DNA from: Opitutaceae bacterium
GTDB lineage: Bacteria > Verrucomicrobiota > Verrucomicrobiia > Opitutales > Opitutaceae
Reading direction: 5' to 3'
Length of the DNA: 64,000 bases
Assembly (NCBI GenBank): GCA_016715765.1
Contig: JADJZJ010000001.1
Location: 203,516 to 267,515 of the forward strand
Positions 41,261 through 50,303 of this stretch are shown piece by piece. The notes below the pieces were generated by a model that was not told where the DNA came from, did not search any database, and saw only the letters and a program-made list of their open reading frames with translations. A program made the translations under genes and the position numbers. How positions within the stretch are numbered: the first letter of the stretch is position 1; every line of letters starts with the position of its first letter.

Positions 41261-43397
41261 ATGACCTCCCAACCCTCGTTCCTTCATGCGACGCCAGTCT
41301 GGCCCGGCAGTTTGTCGGGCCAAATGAACCGATGGGTGAGTTTCCACACCCGGGTCGGACTGCCCCGCCGGGCGCGCTGCACGCTGCGGCTGGCGGCGGC
41401 CCAGGCTTATCGCGTGTGGGCGAACGGCGTTTTCGCCGGACGCGGGCCGGCGGACGGGGCACGGCGCGGCGCGCATCGACGAATGGCCGTTGGCGGCGGA
41501 TGCCACCGGCGGCCTGGAAGTGATCATTGAGGTGATGGGCTACGGGGTGCCGACATTCTGTTCGACGCTGGAGCCGGAGTTTCTCTGCGCGGAGCTGATT
41601 GCTGGCAAAAAAGCGCTCGCCTGGACGGCGGTGCGCGGCGGCGGTTTCAAGGCGGAGCAGCGGCGGGAGCGCGTGCAGCGGGTCGAGCGCTACAGTTACC
41701 AGCGGCCCTTTGTTGAAGCCTACCACTTCGGCGCGGACGGGCTCACGTGGCAGCTGCCGGGTTATGAGCCGGGAAAACCGCTGGCGTTGGCGCGGGTGCG
41801 CCACCGCCGGGTATGGCTGGCCCGCGGCGTGGCGCTGCCGGATTTTTCGGAAGTGTCACCGCGACCGTTGGCGGTCCGGGGTCGCGCTTCCTTCAGTGCC
41901 GGGCGGGCGCGGAAGGCCAGGCCGCACCGGTTCATCCATGAAGTGCCGAAGGAATCGGCGGGGTATCCGCAAAAGCAGGTGGAGTGGTCCCTGTTCCGCG
42001 ACGTGGCGGGATTGAAGTTCACCTCCACGGGCCGGGAGCGATTGCGTCCGGCGGCGCCGGTCGGGCTTTCATCCGGACAGTGGCTGCGCGTGGATTTCGG
42101 CGCGGTGCGCACGGGTTTCCCGGGTCTCCGGGTGCAGGCGGTCCGCGCGACGCGGCTGCTGCTCGTGTTCGATGAACTCCTGCTCAAGGGGCAGATCGTC
42201 TTCGACCGTTCCGCCTGCCTGAACACGATCGGGCTCGAGCTGGCGGCGGGCGCGGAGCTGAACTTCGAGTCGTTCGAGCCCTACACGTTCCAGCACCTGC
42301 AGATCGTGGTCCTCGCCGGCGCGGCGGAGGTGGCGGACATCAGCCTGCGGAACTTCATCAATGCCGAGAAGGTGCGGCCCGCCCCGGCGGATCTCCCCGC
42401 GGCGGAGGCGAGGGTGCGGCGGGCGGCGCTCGCGTCGTTCCGCCAGAACGCGCTCGACATCTTCATGGACTGTCCGTCGCGGGAGCGCGCGGGCTGGCTC
42501 TGCGACAGCCTGTTCACGGCGCGGGCGGAGTGGCACCTGTGCGGGGACAATCCCATCGAGCGGGCCTTCCTTGAAAACTACCTGCGGCCGGCGAAGTTCG
42601 CCGACCTGCCGGCGGGCATGGTGCCGATGTGTTACCCGGCGGAGGCGTTGCAGAAAATGTTCATCCCGAACTGGGCGATGTTCCTCGTGCTGCAGCTCGA
42701 CGAGGCCGGACGGGAGCGCCGCCTGCCGGCGGCGTGGCGGCCGCTGGTGGTCCGCCGCGTCCGCGGCCTGCTGGGGTATTTCCGCCGCTTCGAGAACGGA
42801 CTCGGGCTCCTCGAGAAACTGGAGAACTGGGTGTTCGTCGAATGGTCGAAGGCCAACCAGTTTGTGCAGGATGTGAACTTCCCCTCCAACATGCTCTATG
42901 CCGCCACCCTGCGCGCGGCGGCGCGGTTGCTGCGGGAACCGGCGCTGGCGAAAAAGGCCGCACGGATCGAAGGCAAGATCCGCGAACTCGCCTGGCGCGA
43001 CGGACATTTTGTGGACAATGCCCTGCGCGGTGCAGACGGAAAACTTACCGTGACCGGCAACGCGAGCGAGGTCTGCCAGTACTACGCCTTCTCCTATGGT
43101 CTCGCCTCCCCGCGGCGCGAACGCGCGCTGTGGCAACGGCTGGTGCGCGGCGACTACGGCACGCTGTTCCCGGCGAATGCCTTCATTGGCAAGCTCCTGC
43201 GGCTGGAACTGCTCATCGCGCACGGCGAGCCGGCGGCGGCGCGGCGGGAACTGATGCGCAATTTCGCGCCGATGGCGCGGCGGACCGGCACGCTGTGGGA
43301 GCACCTTGACGACAGCGCGAGCTGCAACCACGGCTTCACCTCCTACATCGCCGTGCTGATTGACCGGCTCCACCGGGTGGCGCGCCAGTCGCGATGA
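41261..43397 (+). pseudogene. Alpha-L-rhamnosidase-like glycoside hydrolase, frameshifted
   Basis: The start MTSQPSFLHATPVWPG (ATG 41261) runs to about 41460, with RVWANGVFAGRGPADG typical of rhamnosidase N-domains. One extra base near 41456-41465 then moves the frame; the rest (RIDEWPLAADATGGLEV onward) continues to 43397. The (alpha/alpha)6 domain has DIFMDCPSRERAGWLCDSLF, the GH78-like catalytic segment. Without the extra base the product would be about 711 residues; the downstream part alone has a possible TTG start at 41490. No signal peptide is visible. It overlaps the next gene by 4 nt. Confidence 0.78.
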
Positions 43398-44212
43398 ATC
43401 CGCCGCGGCTGCACGTTTTTGCCAGCGCGTGGTCGTTGCGCGAGTATCCCTCCGCGACGGACGAGTGGTCCTGGCCGCGCAAGTTCGCGGCGATCGCCGC
43501 GGCGGGGTTCACCGGCATCATGTCGCCGCCGCGCCCCGAAATCGCCGAACGCGGCGCGCTGGATTATTGGGCAATCGGGAGTCTGGGCGTGGATGATGAT
43601 CCCGTGCCGTTCTTCACCCGGGCCGCGGCCCTTGGGGCACGGCAGACCACGATCCAGCTATGCGACGTGGACACGCCCCTGGATCAGGCGGTGGCGGCCG
43701 CTTTGCGCATCAGCCTGGCGGCGGAGCAGGCCGGTCTGCCGATCGCCTTTGAAAATCACCGGGACACGTTCACGGAAACGCCGGAGCGCCTCTGGGCGTT
43801 GCATGATGCGTGTCAGGCGCGGACCGGGGCGCCGCTGCCGGTTTGTTTTGATCATTCGCATTTCGCGGTCGTGCGGCACCTTGCGGCGCCCTACTGGCCA
43901 AAGCTGAACGAGCGGCCCGACATCCTGGCCGCCTGCACGCAGTTTCACCTGCGGCCGTTCACGGGGCATCACTGCCAGATTCCGGTCACCTTTGACGGCG
44001 TGCGCCGCACACCGGAATACGAGACTTGGGGCGGGTATGTGCGCGAATTGTTTGCCACCCTGAAGGCCTCGTCCACGGCAACGGATATCTTTGTCCTGCC
44101 GGAACTCGGCAACGCGGCGCCGGCCTACGGCCTGTCGTGCTTTCCCGATGTCTGGGTGGACACGCAGGTGGCGGGAGCGGACCTGCGCCGCTGGTGGGAC
44201 GGAGCGTATTGA
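43394..44212 (+). CDS. Sugar phosphate isomerase/epimerase (xylose isomerase-like TIM barrel)
   Basis: 272 residues. Blocks fitting the AP-endonuclease-2 / xylose-isomerase-like barrel are GFTGIMSPPRPEIAERG, LPIAFENHRDTFTETPERL (metal Glu), LPVCFDHSHFAVV (Asp/His ligands) and a late VLPELGNAAP (Glu). Such enzymes isomerise or epimerise sugars or inositols. Start ATG overlaps the rhamnosidase-like stop (ATGA), so the pair acts in one pathway, plausibly on the released sugar. Confidence 0.8.
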   Translation: MNPPRLHVFASAWSLREYPSATDEWSWPRKFAAIAAAGFTGIMSPPRPEIAERGALDYWAIGSLGVDDDPVPFFTRAAALGARQTTIQLCDVDTPLDQAVAAALRISLAAEQAGLPIAFENHRDTFTETPERLWALHDACQARTGAPLPVCFDHSHFAVVRHLAAPYWPKLNERPDILAACTQFHLRPFTGHHCQIPVTFDGVRRTPEYETWGGYVRELFATLKASSTATDIFVLPELGNAAPAYGLSCFPDVWVDTQVAGADLRRWWDGAY

Positions 44213-44242
44213 GAATTAGCTTAAGCGGTGACGTGACATTGG

Positions 44243-44316
44243 GTAGTGCCCGGCCTCCGGACGGGCGGAAAGTGATGCGCTGACCATTCACGGCCCGTCC
44301 GGAGGCCGGGCCCTAC
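44243..44316. repeat. Interspersed palindromic repeat, 'cccggcctccggacgggc' type
   Basis: Arms gtagtgcccggcctccggac and cggaggccgggccctac, closely matching 2673-2753. It lies between the convergent isomerase and outer-membrane protein genes. Confidence 0.8.
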
Positions 44317-44353
44317 CCTCGGGGGCAATACGCCATGCCCAGTGTTTTCTTGC

Positions 44354-45184
44354 TCAGAAGTGATAGCTGAGCAAGCCGCCGAAACCCACGTCCGGGCTCG
44401 CGTCGGTCAGGCCGGCCAGCGCGTAGCCTTGCAGGCTCCAGCGTTCGTCCAATCGATGCATTACGAAGCCGGTGACCTCGCAGCCGTGGTCGCCACCATC
44501 CACGACCTGTTGGCGCCAGTCCACGGCGAGTCCGATCTGGGTGGGCCCCGATAAACGTCGGATGACCCCGCCGGACAGGTAGGCGCCGTCGCGCAACGGG
44601 TAGAGGTTGCTGCGGCCGAGGAAGCGATAGCCGGCGGAGAAGAACGGCACGGTGGCGCCGAACGCCCGGGAGAAATCGATCTGGGTATAGTAGTCGGTTT
44701 CGCCACTGCCGAGGCCTTCGGCCTCGTCAGCGGTGCCGAATTTCACCCGGCCGGTAAGTGCCACGTTGAATCCATCGACGGAGGGACTGAAGCGGTAGGT
44801 GGCGCCGGCCATGATGTCGCCCATGCCTGATTCCGTACTCGAGACCGGACGGGCAGCTGTGCTGCCGAACGGAGCCCTGGTGACGACGACGCCGGCCGGG
44901 CCCTTGATTCTGAGCCAGGGCTGGCTGACGCGGAAGGTCCACGTTTCGGTTTCGTACGACAGATTCAGCGGCACGGCGAGTACCTCTGTGTCGGTGGCGA
45001 AGCCGTAGTCGCCGCGGCTGTAGTCGAAGCCGCCACTGATTACGATTTGCGCCGAGGGGAGGGCGGAGACCGGGGCGGATGCTGGCGGGGAGGGGGACTC
45101 GCCGTCGGCGAAAGCGAGGCCAGGCAGCATGAGGAGGCAACGCCAGCCACGGCGACAAATGGTATGAAAGGTATGGAATGACAT
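44354..45184 (-). CDS. Outer-membrane beta-barrel protein (PF13557-like transporter family)
   Basis: 276 residues. Signal peptide about 1-27 (LLMLPGLAFADG), a short Pro/Ser linker, then alternating amphipathic strands (IVISGGFDYSRGDYGFATD, WTFRVSQPWLRIKGPAGVVV, MGDIMAGATYRFSPSV) ending in a C-terminal Phe (GFGGLLSYHF), the outer-membrane insertion signal. The family is often annotated transporter or MetA-pathway protein without proof. Upstream lies the terminator of 45245-45946. Confidence 0.78.
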   Translation of the reverse strand: MSFHTFHTICRRGWRCLLMLPGLAFADGESPSPPASAPVSALPSAQIVISGGFDYSRGDYGFATDTEVLAVPLNLSYETETWTFRVSQPWLRIKGPAGVVVTRAPFGSTAARPVSSTESGMGDIMAGATYRFSPSVDGFNVALTGRVKFGTADEAEGLGSGETDYYTQIDFSRAFGATVPFFSAGYRFLGRSNLYPLRDGAYLSGGVIRRLSGPTQIGLAVDWRQQVVDGGDHGCEVTGFVMHRLDERWSLQGYALAGLTDASPDVGFGGLLSYHF

Positions 45185-45202
45185 GGTGGAGGTTTGCTGA
45201 TG

Positions 45203-45236
45203 AAAAAGACGGCGCCCCGCGGTCAGGCGGGGCGCC
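45203..45236 (-). terminator. Intrinsic terminator
   Basis: On the minus strand a perfect 10-bp GC stem (ggcgccccgc with its complement, 6-nt loop) at 45211-45236 is followed by a T tract (gtcttttt). It begins 9 nt after the stop of the Ala-rich secreted protein gene and separates its transcript from the barrel gene start at 45184. Confidence 0.8.
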
Positions 45237-45244
45237 GGATTGAA

Positions 45245-45946
45245 TTAACGCTGGGTTTCGGCAGTGGTGGTGGACGTCGCCGTGCCGTTGGTGGTACCGG
45301 CACTGTCAGTGGGCGCCGCCGTCGCCGTGGCGGCGGCTTCGGCCCGGGCAACGGCCTCGGTGTAGGCGGCGTAGTCGTCCGCCAGTCTGGCCTGGGCTTC
45401 GGCCTGCGCATCGCCCTTGGCTTTGCGCGCCTCGCGCAGGCTTTGACGGACGGTTTTTTCACTGGCTTTCACGTCCTCCATGGCGGCCTTGAAGTTTACC
45501 TTGGCCTCGCCTTCGAGGTGACGGGACTGGCGCCGCAGATTGGCCGTGATTTGGCCGCCGACTTCGAGTTGTCCGTCCACGTTGGCCAGCATGCCCTCCC
45601 GGTTGGCCTTGGCGGCGGTGCGGATCTCCTCGACGGTGGCGCCGGAGGAGGCGAGGGCGGCGACGGTCAGGCCGCGTTCCTGGGCTTTGACTGACGCGTG
45701 GGTGGTGGCCTGCGGGTTGAGCCCCGGATTGGCGCGGGCCGTCGGCGGCAGGTTCGCCGAAGCCGAGCCCCGGATGCTGGCGCCAGCCGGCACGGAGGGT
45801 GCGACCACGGGTCGCTGGATGGAGGCCTGGGCCGCGCCCCCGGCGTTGATGGCGCCTCCGGCATGGGCCGGTTGGGCGGACGCGAACGGCGTCAGCAGCA
45901 GGGCGCAGGAAATGGCGCAGGCCAGGTGGTGTGGAGTAGTTTTCAT
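45245..45946 (-). CDS. Secreted Ala-rich coiled-coil protein
   Basis: 233 residues; signal peptide 1-24 (LLLTPFASAQPA). The mature region is Ala/Gly-rich, then helical with heptad character (VNFKAAMEDVKASEKTVRQS, EARKAKGDAQAEAQARLADD) and a Thr/Ala-rich tail. ATG 45946 has an AGGAG Shine-Dalgarno 8 nt upstream. No known family recognised. A terminator follows directly. Confidence 0.75.
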   Translation of the reverse strand: MKTTPHHLACAISCALLLTPFASAQPAHAGGAINAGGAAQASIQRPVVAPSVPAGASIRGSASANLPPTARANPGLNPQATTHASVKAQERGLTVAALASSGATVEEIRTAAKANREGMLANVDGQLEVGGQITANLRRQSRHLEGEAKVNFKAAMEDVKASEKTVRQSLREARKAKGDAQAEAQARLADDYAAYTEAVARAEAAATATAAPTDSAGTTNGTATSTTTAETQR

Positions 45947-46367
45947 GATATTTCTCCTGGGGGTTGAGGTTGCGGTTCGTCGCCATAGACCGCACCGGTG
46001 TGTCCGGTTCAAAAATCGCCGCGTTGTCTGCGTCAAAATGTTGCAGGCGAGTGGGTAAAATTTCTGTTGGTTTCCGCGTGTCGTCCAGGGGTAGAAACCG
46101 TTCGTGCAGTGTGCCCGGATTGTATGGCAGCGAGGCTGCAAATTGCCGGTTTTTGGGGGCGGCTTTTTTCTTTTGGAGCGCAATGACGCTCCACGGACTG
46201 CTTTGTCAGGTGCCTGGACTGCCGTCCTGAATGCAATCCTTCCCGCGGATCACGCGGCTCGACGCGGATGACGGAGGTATTATCCGCGAATATCCGCGTG
46301 ATCCGCGGGAAAGGATTGGCCAGTTCCCCGCAGCGAGAGGTCACACACAGGACCTGACGGTGTTGTG
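45947..46367. repeat. Intergenic region with a 24-bp 'cccgcggatcacgcgg' inverted repeat
   Basis: At 46235-46257 and 46294-46317, arms beginning aatcct(t)tcccgcggatca match as reverse complements except for one inserted base, around a 36-nt loop. No gene was found in the other 340 nt; the promoter of the Ala-rich protein should lie near its right-hand side. Confidence 0.7.
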
Positions 46368-47195
46368 CTAACCCGGCGGGTGCCAGTCTGGCGAAGGCCA
46401 GTTGTAGATGAAACGCGGATCACTGATGGTCCAGGCCACCGTGCGCGCGTGCCGGCGGCGGACGCCGGGGATGGCGGCCAGTTTGTCGGCGGGTTCGCTC
46501 CAACCAAATTCCACCGTGATCTCGGCCGGCATCGGGAGGCGCCAGGGGCGGGCGGTGTCGCGGCGCCGGATGGCGGCGGCGACATCGGTGCGGATGCGCG
46601 CGCGCACTTCCTCCACCGGGAAAAGTTTGCAGGCGGCCCAGCCCGTGCCGCGTTTGGTGGCGGTGGTGGCGGTCCACGGGAAGAGCCGGTGCGCCTCGTG
46701 GCAGAGTGCCTCGTCGCCCGAGACATGCAGCAGCGGCACGCCGCTGGCGCCGGCGTAGAGGGCGAACTGGCTCATCTCGCCGTGCTCCTGGCCGTTGATC
46801 TGAAAACGGCAGATTTCCTTGGGACACTGCGTGTGGTCGAGAAACCCGTGGAGCGTGCCGGCCATCGCGTGCTGTCCGACCATGAACACCCCGGCGACGG
46901 AGGCGTCGAGGCCCTCGAGGGTGATGGGCGTGCCACCGACGAGCCGGCGCAGCGTGGCCCGCGGGTCGAGCGGCACGCGCGTGAAGGCCTGCTGGCGGTT
47001 GCGGCCGTGGCCGTCCCAGACGTCCACCGCGCTGGCGCCGGCATCGAAGCAGCCCGCGATCGTGGCGTTGGTGTCGGCGGCGAGTTGGGCGAGACCGTGT
47101 TGGTAGGCCGGGTCCTGGTCTTCGGTGGCGTAGCATTGGTCCCAGTGATCCACGCCGGCCAGGCCTTCCATGTCGGTGACGATGCAGAATTTCAT
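46368..47195 (-). CDS. M55 family D-aminopeptidase (DppA-like)
   Basis: 275 residues from ATG 47195 (MKFCIVTDMEGLAGVDHW). The zinc-binding D-x-E pair is D8/E10; VDVWDGHGRNRQ, VFMVGQHAMAGT and HGEMSQFALYAG supply the further ligands and fold of DppA. The family releases N-terminal D-amino acids and is used in handling D-Ala peptides, for example from peptidoglycan. It is monocistronic and divergent from the DUF3817 gene. Confidence 0.85.
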   Translation of the reverse strand: MKFCIVTDMEGLAGVDHWDQCYATEDQDPAYQHGLAQLAADTNATIAGCFDAGASAVDVWDGHGRNRQQAFTRVPLDPRATLRRLVGGTPITLEGLDASVAGVFMVGQHAMAGTLHGFLDHTQCPKEICRFQINGQEHGEMSQFALYAGASGVPLLHVSGDEALCHEAHRLFPWTATTATKRGTGWAACKLFPVEEVRARIRTDVAAAIRRRDTARPWRLPMPAEITVEFGWSEPADKLAAIPGVRRRHARTVAWTISDPRFIYNWPSPDWHPPG

Positions 47196-47291
47196 GCGCG
47201 ACCCGGTAGTTTTCGGGGCGGGCGGCCGGGGAGGCGATGAAATTTGGCACGCGGGCTTGCCATGGCGGCGGGGTGACATTCCCTGCGGCCC

Positions 47292-47615
47292 ATGACCTGG
47301 ATGAAGACAACCTTGGGCCGCCTGCGCGTGACCGGCTGGGCGGAGGGCATTTCCTTTCTCCTGCTGCTGGGGGTGGCGATGCCGCTGAAATACCTGGCCG
47401 GCCAGCCCGGGGCGGTGCGCCTCGTCGGGATGGCGCACGGCGTGCTTTTCATTCTCTATGTCTTCTGTGCGCTGCAGGCGGCCTGGGTGCATCGCTGGAG
47501 CTGGCAGCGCACCGCCTTGGTCCTGCTTGCGAGCCTGCTGCCGGCCGGCCCGTTTTTTGTGGAATCCAGGATTCTGCGCCCAACCTCCAAACCCGTTGCC
47601 GTGCCGGCCGGATAG
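47292..47615 (+). CDS. DUF3817 membrane protein
   Basis: 107 residues with three membrane segments. RVTGWAEGISFLLLLGVAMP and GMAHGVLFILYVFCALQAAW are the DUF3817 signature. It is an integral inner-membrane protein of unknown function, common beside transport or biosynthesis genes. Start ATG 47292, 97 nt from the divergent M55 gene. Confidence 0.85.
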   Translation: MTWMKTTLGRLRVTGWAEGISFLLLLGVAMPLKYLAGQPGAVRLVGMAHGVLFILYVFCALQAAWVHRWSWQRTALVLLASLLPAGPFFVESRILRPTSKPVAVPAG

Positions 47616-47765
47616 GCCTGAATGGTGGGGGTACTGCTATGCATCTGCATCTCTCCTGTGGATCCAAGTTCAATGGCCACAATCAAATATGTGCACTAAA
47701 AAAATGCACCACTGCCACCGCGGGCTTGCCACACGGAAACTAAACGTCGATTCTCGCAGCCACGT

Positions 47766-48296
47766 TTGACAGCTGAAGCACATATTTCCCCGAAGGACAT
47801 TGCCAGGCCAAGGCATGACAGGCAACGCGGGTTCACACTGGTTGAAATCATGGTCGTCATGGTTATCATCAGCATGCTTGCGATGCTGAGTATCCCTGCA
47901 TTTCAGAAGATCCAGCGCCGGTCCCGGTCGACGACCATTGCCAGTGATTTCCGGACTTTTGGCGGCGTATTCAACACCTATGCGCAGGAGAAGGGCTCCT
48001 GGCCGGCCGATACCGATCCGGGCGAGGTTCCGGCGGGTTTGGAAGGGCAGTTGAACAGCACCGCGTGGGCCCGGGTCACCCCGATGGGCGGCCGCTACAA
48101 CTGGGAACAGGATCAGCTGCATGCGGGCGTGCGCTACAAGGCCGCCATTGCCATTTCAGGGACCGCTGAATCTCCGCTGGTGGTTGATGCCAACCAGTTG
48201 CTGGACATTGATGTCGTGATCGACGACGGGAACCTTTCAACCGGCAGTTTCCGCACCGGAGCCAATGGTGACGGGCTGTTCATCATCGAACGCTGA
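47766..48296 (+). CDS. Type IV pilin-like / pseudopilin protein
   Basis: 176 residues. The prepilin signature is RQRGFTLVEIMVVMVIISML (cleavage after Gly, then Phe and Glu5), followed by one hydrophobic helix and a globular region. Glu5 is in place. The start is TTG at 47766, giving a 22-residue leader; no ATG/GTG lies nearer. The downstream gene overlaps by 1 nt (TGATG). Whether it serves a pilus, type II secretion or competence system is unresolved; no assembly ATPase or peptidase gene is near. Confidence 0.8.
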   Translation: MTAEAHISPKDIARPRHDRQRGFTLVEIMVVMVIISMLAMLSIPAFQKIQRRSRSTTIASDFRTFGGVFNTYAQEKGSWPADTDPGEVPAGLEGQLNSTAWARVTPMGGRYNWEQDQLHAGVRYKAAIAISGTAESPLVVDANQLLDIDVVIDDGNLSTGSFRTGANGDGLFIIER

Positions 48297-49075
48297 TGAA
48301 TCCCATGACCTACAAGCTCAACTTCCGCCACCTGACTCCCGATGCCCGGGAAGTCGGGGTAAGGCATGCGGACAGCGAGTTGCCGGCGGTCGATGCCGTG
48401 CGGTTGCGCGAGATCCTGCAGGACATGCAAAAGGCCGTGGCGCAGCAGGCGCCGGCTGATCCGGCGGCCCCCGAGATCCGCATCACGAGTCCGCAGGGCG
48501 TCTTCATGGTCAAGGCCGCCAACGGCCGCCTGCGCCTGCACAGCTGGAATCTGAAGTCCGGCACGCGGGAAATGACCGTGGAGGAAATCCTCACCACCGT
48601 TGGCGAACATGCGCCGGACGCCAAGCACGCGGCCAAGGCCGCGGCCCGCCAGTCCTCCGGCAATGGCGGTGGCGCCCTCAGTTCAATTCCCCGCTGGGTT
48701 AAGATCGCGGCCCTGGTCATTCTCTTCGGTACGATCAACGCCGTCTCCGGCTGGATGCTCATGCGTCCGCCGCCGGATCTGCTGCCCCCGCACGAGATGC
48801 TGTCCGCGGCCGCGACCGAGCGGCTGCTCAACTCCGTGGCCGGCGAATTCGAAACCGGCTCAAGGCCGGGCGACCGCTGGATGACCATCGTGCGCACCGG
48901 CAATGTCCGCATCGTCAAGTACGGACCCAAGCCGGACGAGTCCCTGCTCACGGCCCGCGCGGCGACGGTGAACGGCCAGGAAGTGCTCATCACGAGCGCC
49001 CGTTCGATGATCGAGATCAAGGACGCCGATACGCTCGTCCTCTACGGCGACACGTACAAGCGGATGAAGCTCTGA
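48296..49075 (+). CDS. Single-pass membrane protein paired with pilin-like gene
   Basis: 259 residues: a cytoplasmic N-terminal part, a membrane helix (KIAALVILFGTINAVSGWML, about 141-160) and a periplasmic-like C-terminal domain (GDRWMTIVRTGNVRIVKYG). MNFRHLTPDAREVGV-like words near the start suggest a small folded domain. Not recognised. Immediate 1-nt overlap with the pilin-like gene suggests the two products work together. Confidence 0.7.
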   Translation: MNPMTYKLNFRHLTPDAREVGVRHADSELPAVDAVRLREILQDMQKAVAQQAPADPAAPEIRITSPQGVFMVKAANGRLRLHSWNLKSGTREMTVEEILTTVGEHAPDAKHAAKAAARQSSGNGGGALSSIPRWVKIAALVILFGTINAVSGWMLMRPPPDLLPPHEMLSAAATERLLNSVAGEFETGSRPGDRWMTIVRTGNVRIVKYGPKPDESLLTARAATVNGQEVLITSARSMIEIKDADTLVLYGDTYKRMKL

Positions 49076-49154
49076 GTGGCGCGGTGGCGTCACGGCGGTT
49101 TCATCAATGCCACGGATTTCAAGGAGCGGCTTCGCCGCAACCGAATGAAGGGCC

Positions 49155-49290
49155 TTTTTTAACCACAGATTTCACGGATGGGCACAGATTACCGATCCGT
49201 GGAGTAATTTCGGGGAACCTGCACAAAACATGAATCCGCCCGGGAGTTTGACTGAATCTGTGTTCAGGTGTGCGCATCTGTGGTTTAAAA
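49155..49290. repeat. 'aaccacagatttcacgg' inverted repeat
   Basis: A tttaaccacagatttcacgg block (49155) and its approximate complement gtgtgcgcatctgtggttta (49268-49287) flank about 90 nt. The same word family (aaccac(a/g)gat...) occurs near 55067, 55309 and 61858. No gene in the 275-nt spacer. Confidence 0.65.
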
Positions 49291-49350
49291 ATCCATTTCG
49301 TGCCACTCCGCGGCCATTCGCGGTCAGTTCTGCTTGAATCCAGTCCAGCC

Positions 49351-50256
49351 ATGCTTGCGCGGATTTTTACCTGTGCATTTGTCCTGCTGCTCTCCACCGC
49401 AGGGGCGCGGGCGGACGATTATGCACAGGAGCTGGCCGTGGAGCGGGCCGAGCGGGTGAAGCGCCTTACGGCCCCCGAGGGCTGGCTGTCGCTGATCGGG
49501 CTGCATTTTCTCGCCCCCGGCGAGAACACCGTGGGCCGTGCCCCGGAAAACAAGGTGGTGCTGGCCGCGGGCCCGGCGCGCTTCGGCACGATGGTCCTGG
49601 CCGAGGATGGCAGCGTAAGGCTGCAGGTCACCCCCGGCGTCGAGGCGCTGGTGAATGGCGAGCCCGTGCTGTCCGTGAACCTCGGCGACGGCCGGACCGG
49701 CCGGCCGGTGTCGGTCGTCTGCGGCACGATGAGCATCCACGTCATCGAGCGCGGCGGCCAGCGCGCCCTGCGGGTGAGGGACAGCGCCTCCGAGCGGCGC
49801 AGCCGGTTCGCCGGCATTGATTATTTCCCGGTGGATCCGGCGTGGCGGATCGAGGCGGCGTGGGAGGACTTTGACCGGCCGCGCGAAGTGCCGATCAAAA
49901 ACATCCTCGGGCAGGAATCGAAGGCGCTGGTGCTGGGCCGGGCCGTGTTCACGCGGGATGGGCACACGCTGGCGCTGCTGCCGCTGCAGGAGTCGCCGGA
50001 CGAGCCGCTGTTTTTCATCATCTCCGACCTGACCAGCGGCGTGGAAACCTACGGCGCCGCGCGTTTCCTTTACGCGGATCCGCCGAAGGGCGGGAAGGTG
50101 GTACTCGACTTTAACCGGGCGATCAACCCGCCGTGCGCCTTCACCCCCTTTGCCACCTGTCCGCTGCCCCCGAAGGAAAACCAGCTCCCCGTTGCCGTCA
50201 CCGCCGGGGAGAAGGATTACCGGGGTGAGCACAAGCAGGGCGCGTCTTCAAAATAG
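49351..50256 (+). CDS. DUF1684 protein, exported
   Basis: 301 residues; signal peptide about 1-22 (LLLSTAGARADD). The C-terminal block FNRAINPPCAFTPFATCPLP followed by NQLPVAVTAGEKDY is the DUF1684 hallmark, with two conserved Cys. EGWLSLIGLHFLAPGENTVG is the family's start block. Function unknown. ATG 49351 is used. Confidence 0.85.
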   Translation: MLARIFTCAFVLLLSTAGARADDYAQELAVERAERVKRLTAPEGWLSLIGLHFLAPGENTVGRAPENKVVLAAGPARFGTMVLAEDGSVRLQVTPGVEALVNGEPVLSVNLGDGRTGRPVSVVCGTMSIHVIERGGQRALRVRDSASERRSRFAGIDYFPVDPAWRIEAAWEDFDRPREVPIKNILGQESKALVLGRAVFTRDGHTLALLPLQESPDEPLFFIISDLTSGVETYGAARFLYADPPKGGKVVLDFNRAINPPCAFTPFATCPLPPKENQLPVAVTAGEKDYRGEHKQGASSK

Positions 50257-50303
50257 GCGGCCTTCCTGAGGGCCTGAGGGATTGGAGTCTGCCCGGCCGG
50301 CAA

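Noticed and set aside
46033..46344. 103-codon minus-strand frame
   Set aside because: It includes the inverted repeat at 46235-46317 and has no protein-like pattern.
49118..49162. Possible terminator gcggcttcgccgc followed by a T run
   Set aside because: The T run lies too far from the stem and part of it belongs to the aaccacagat repeat.
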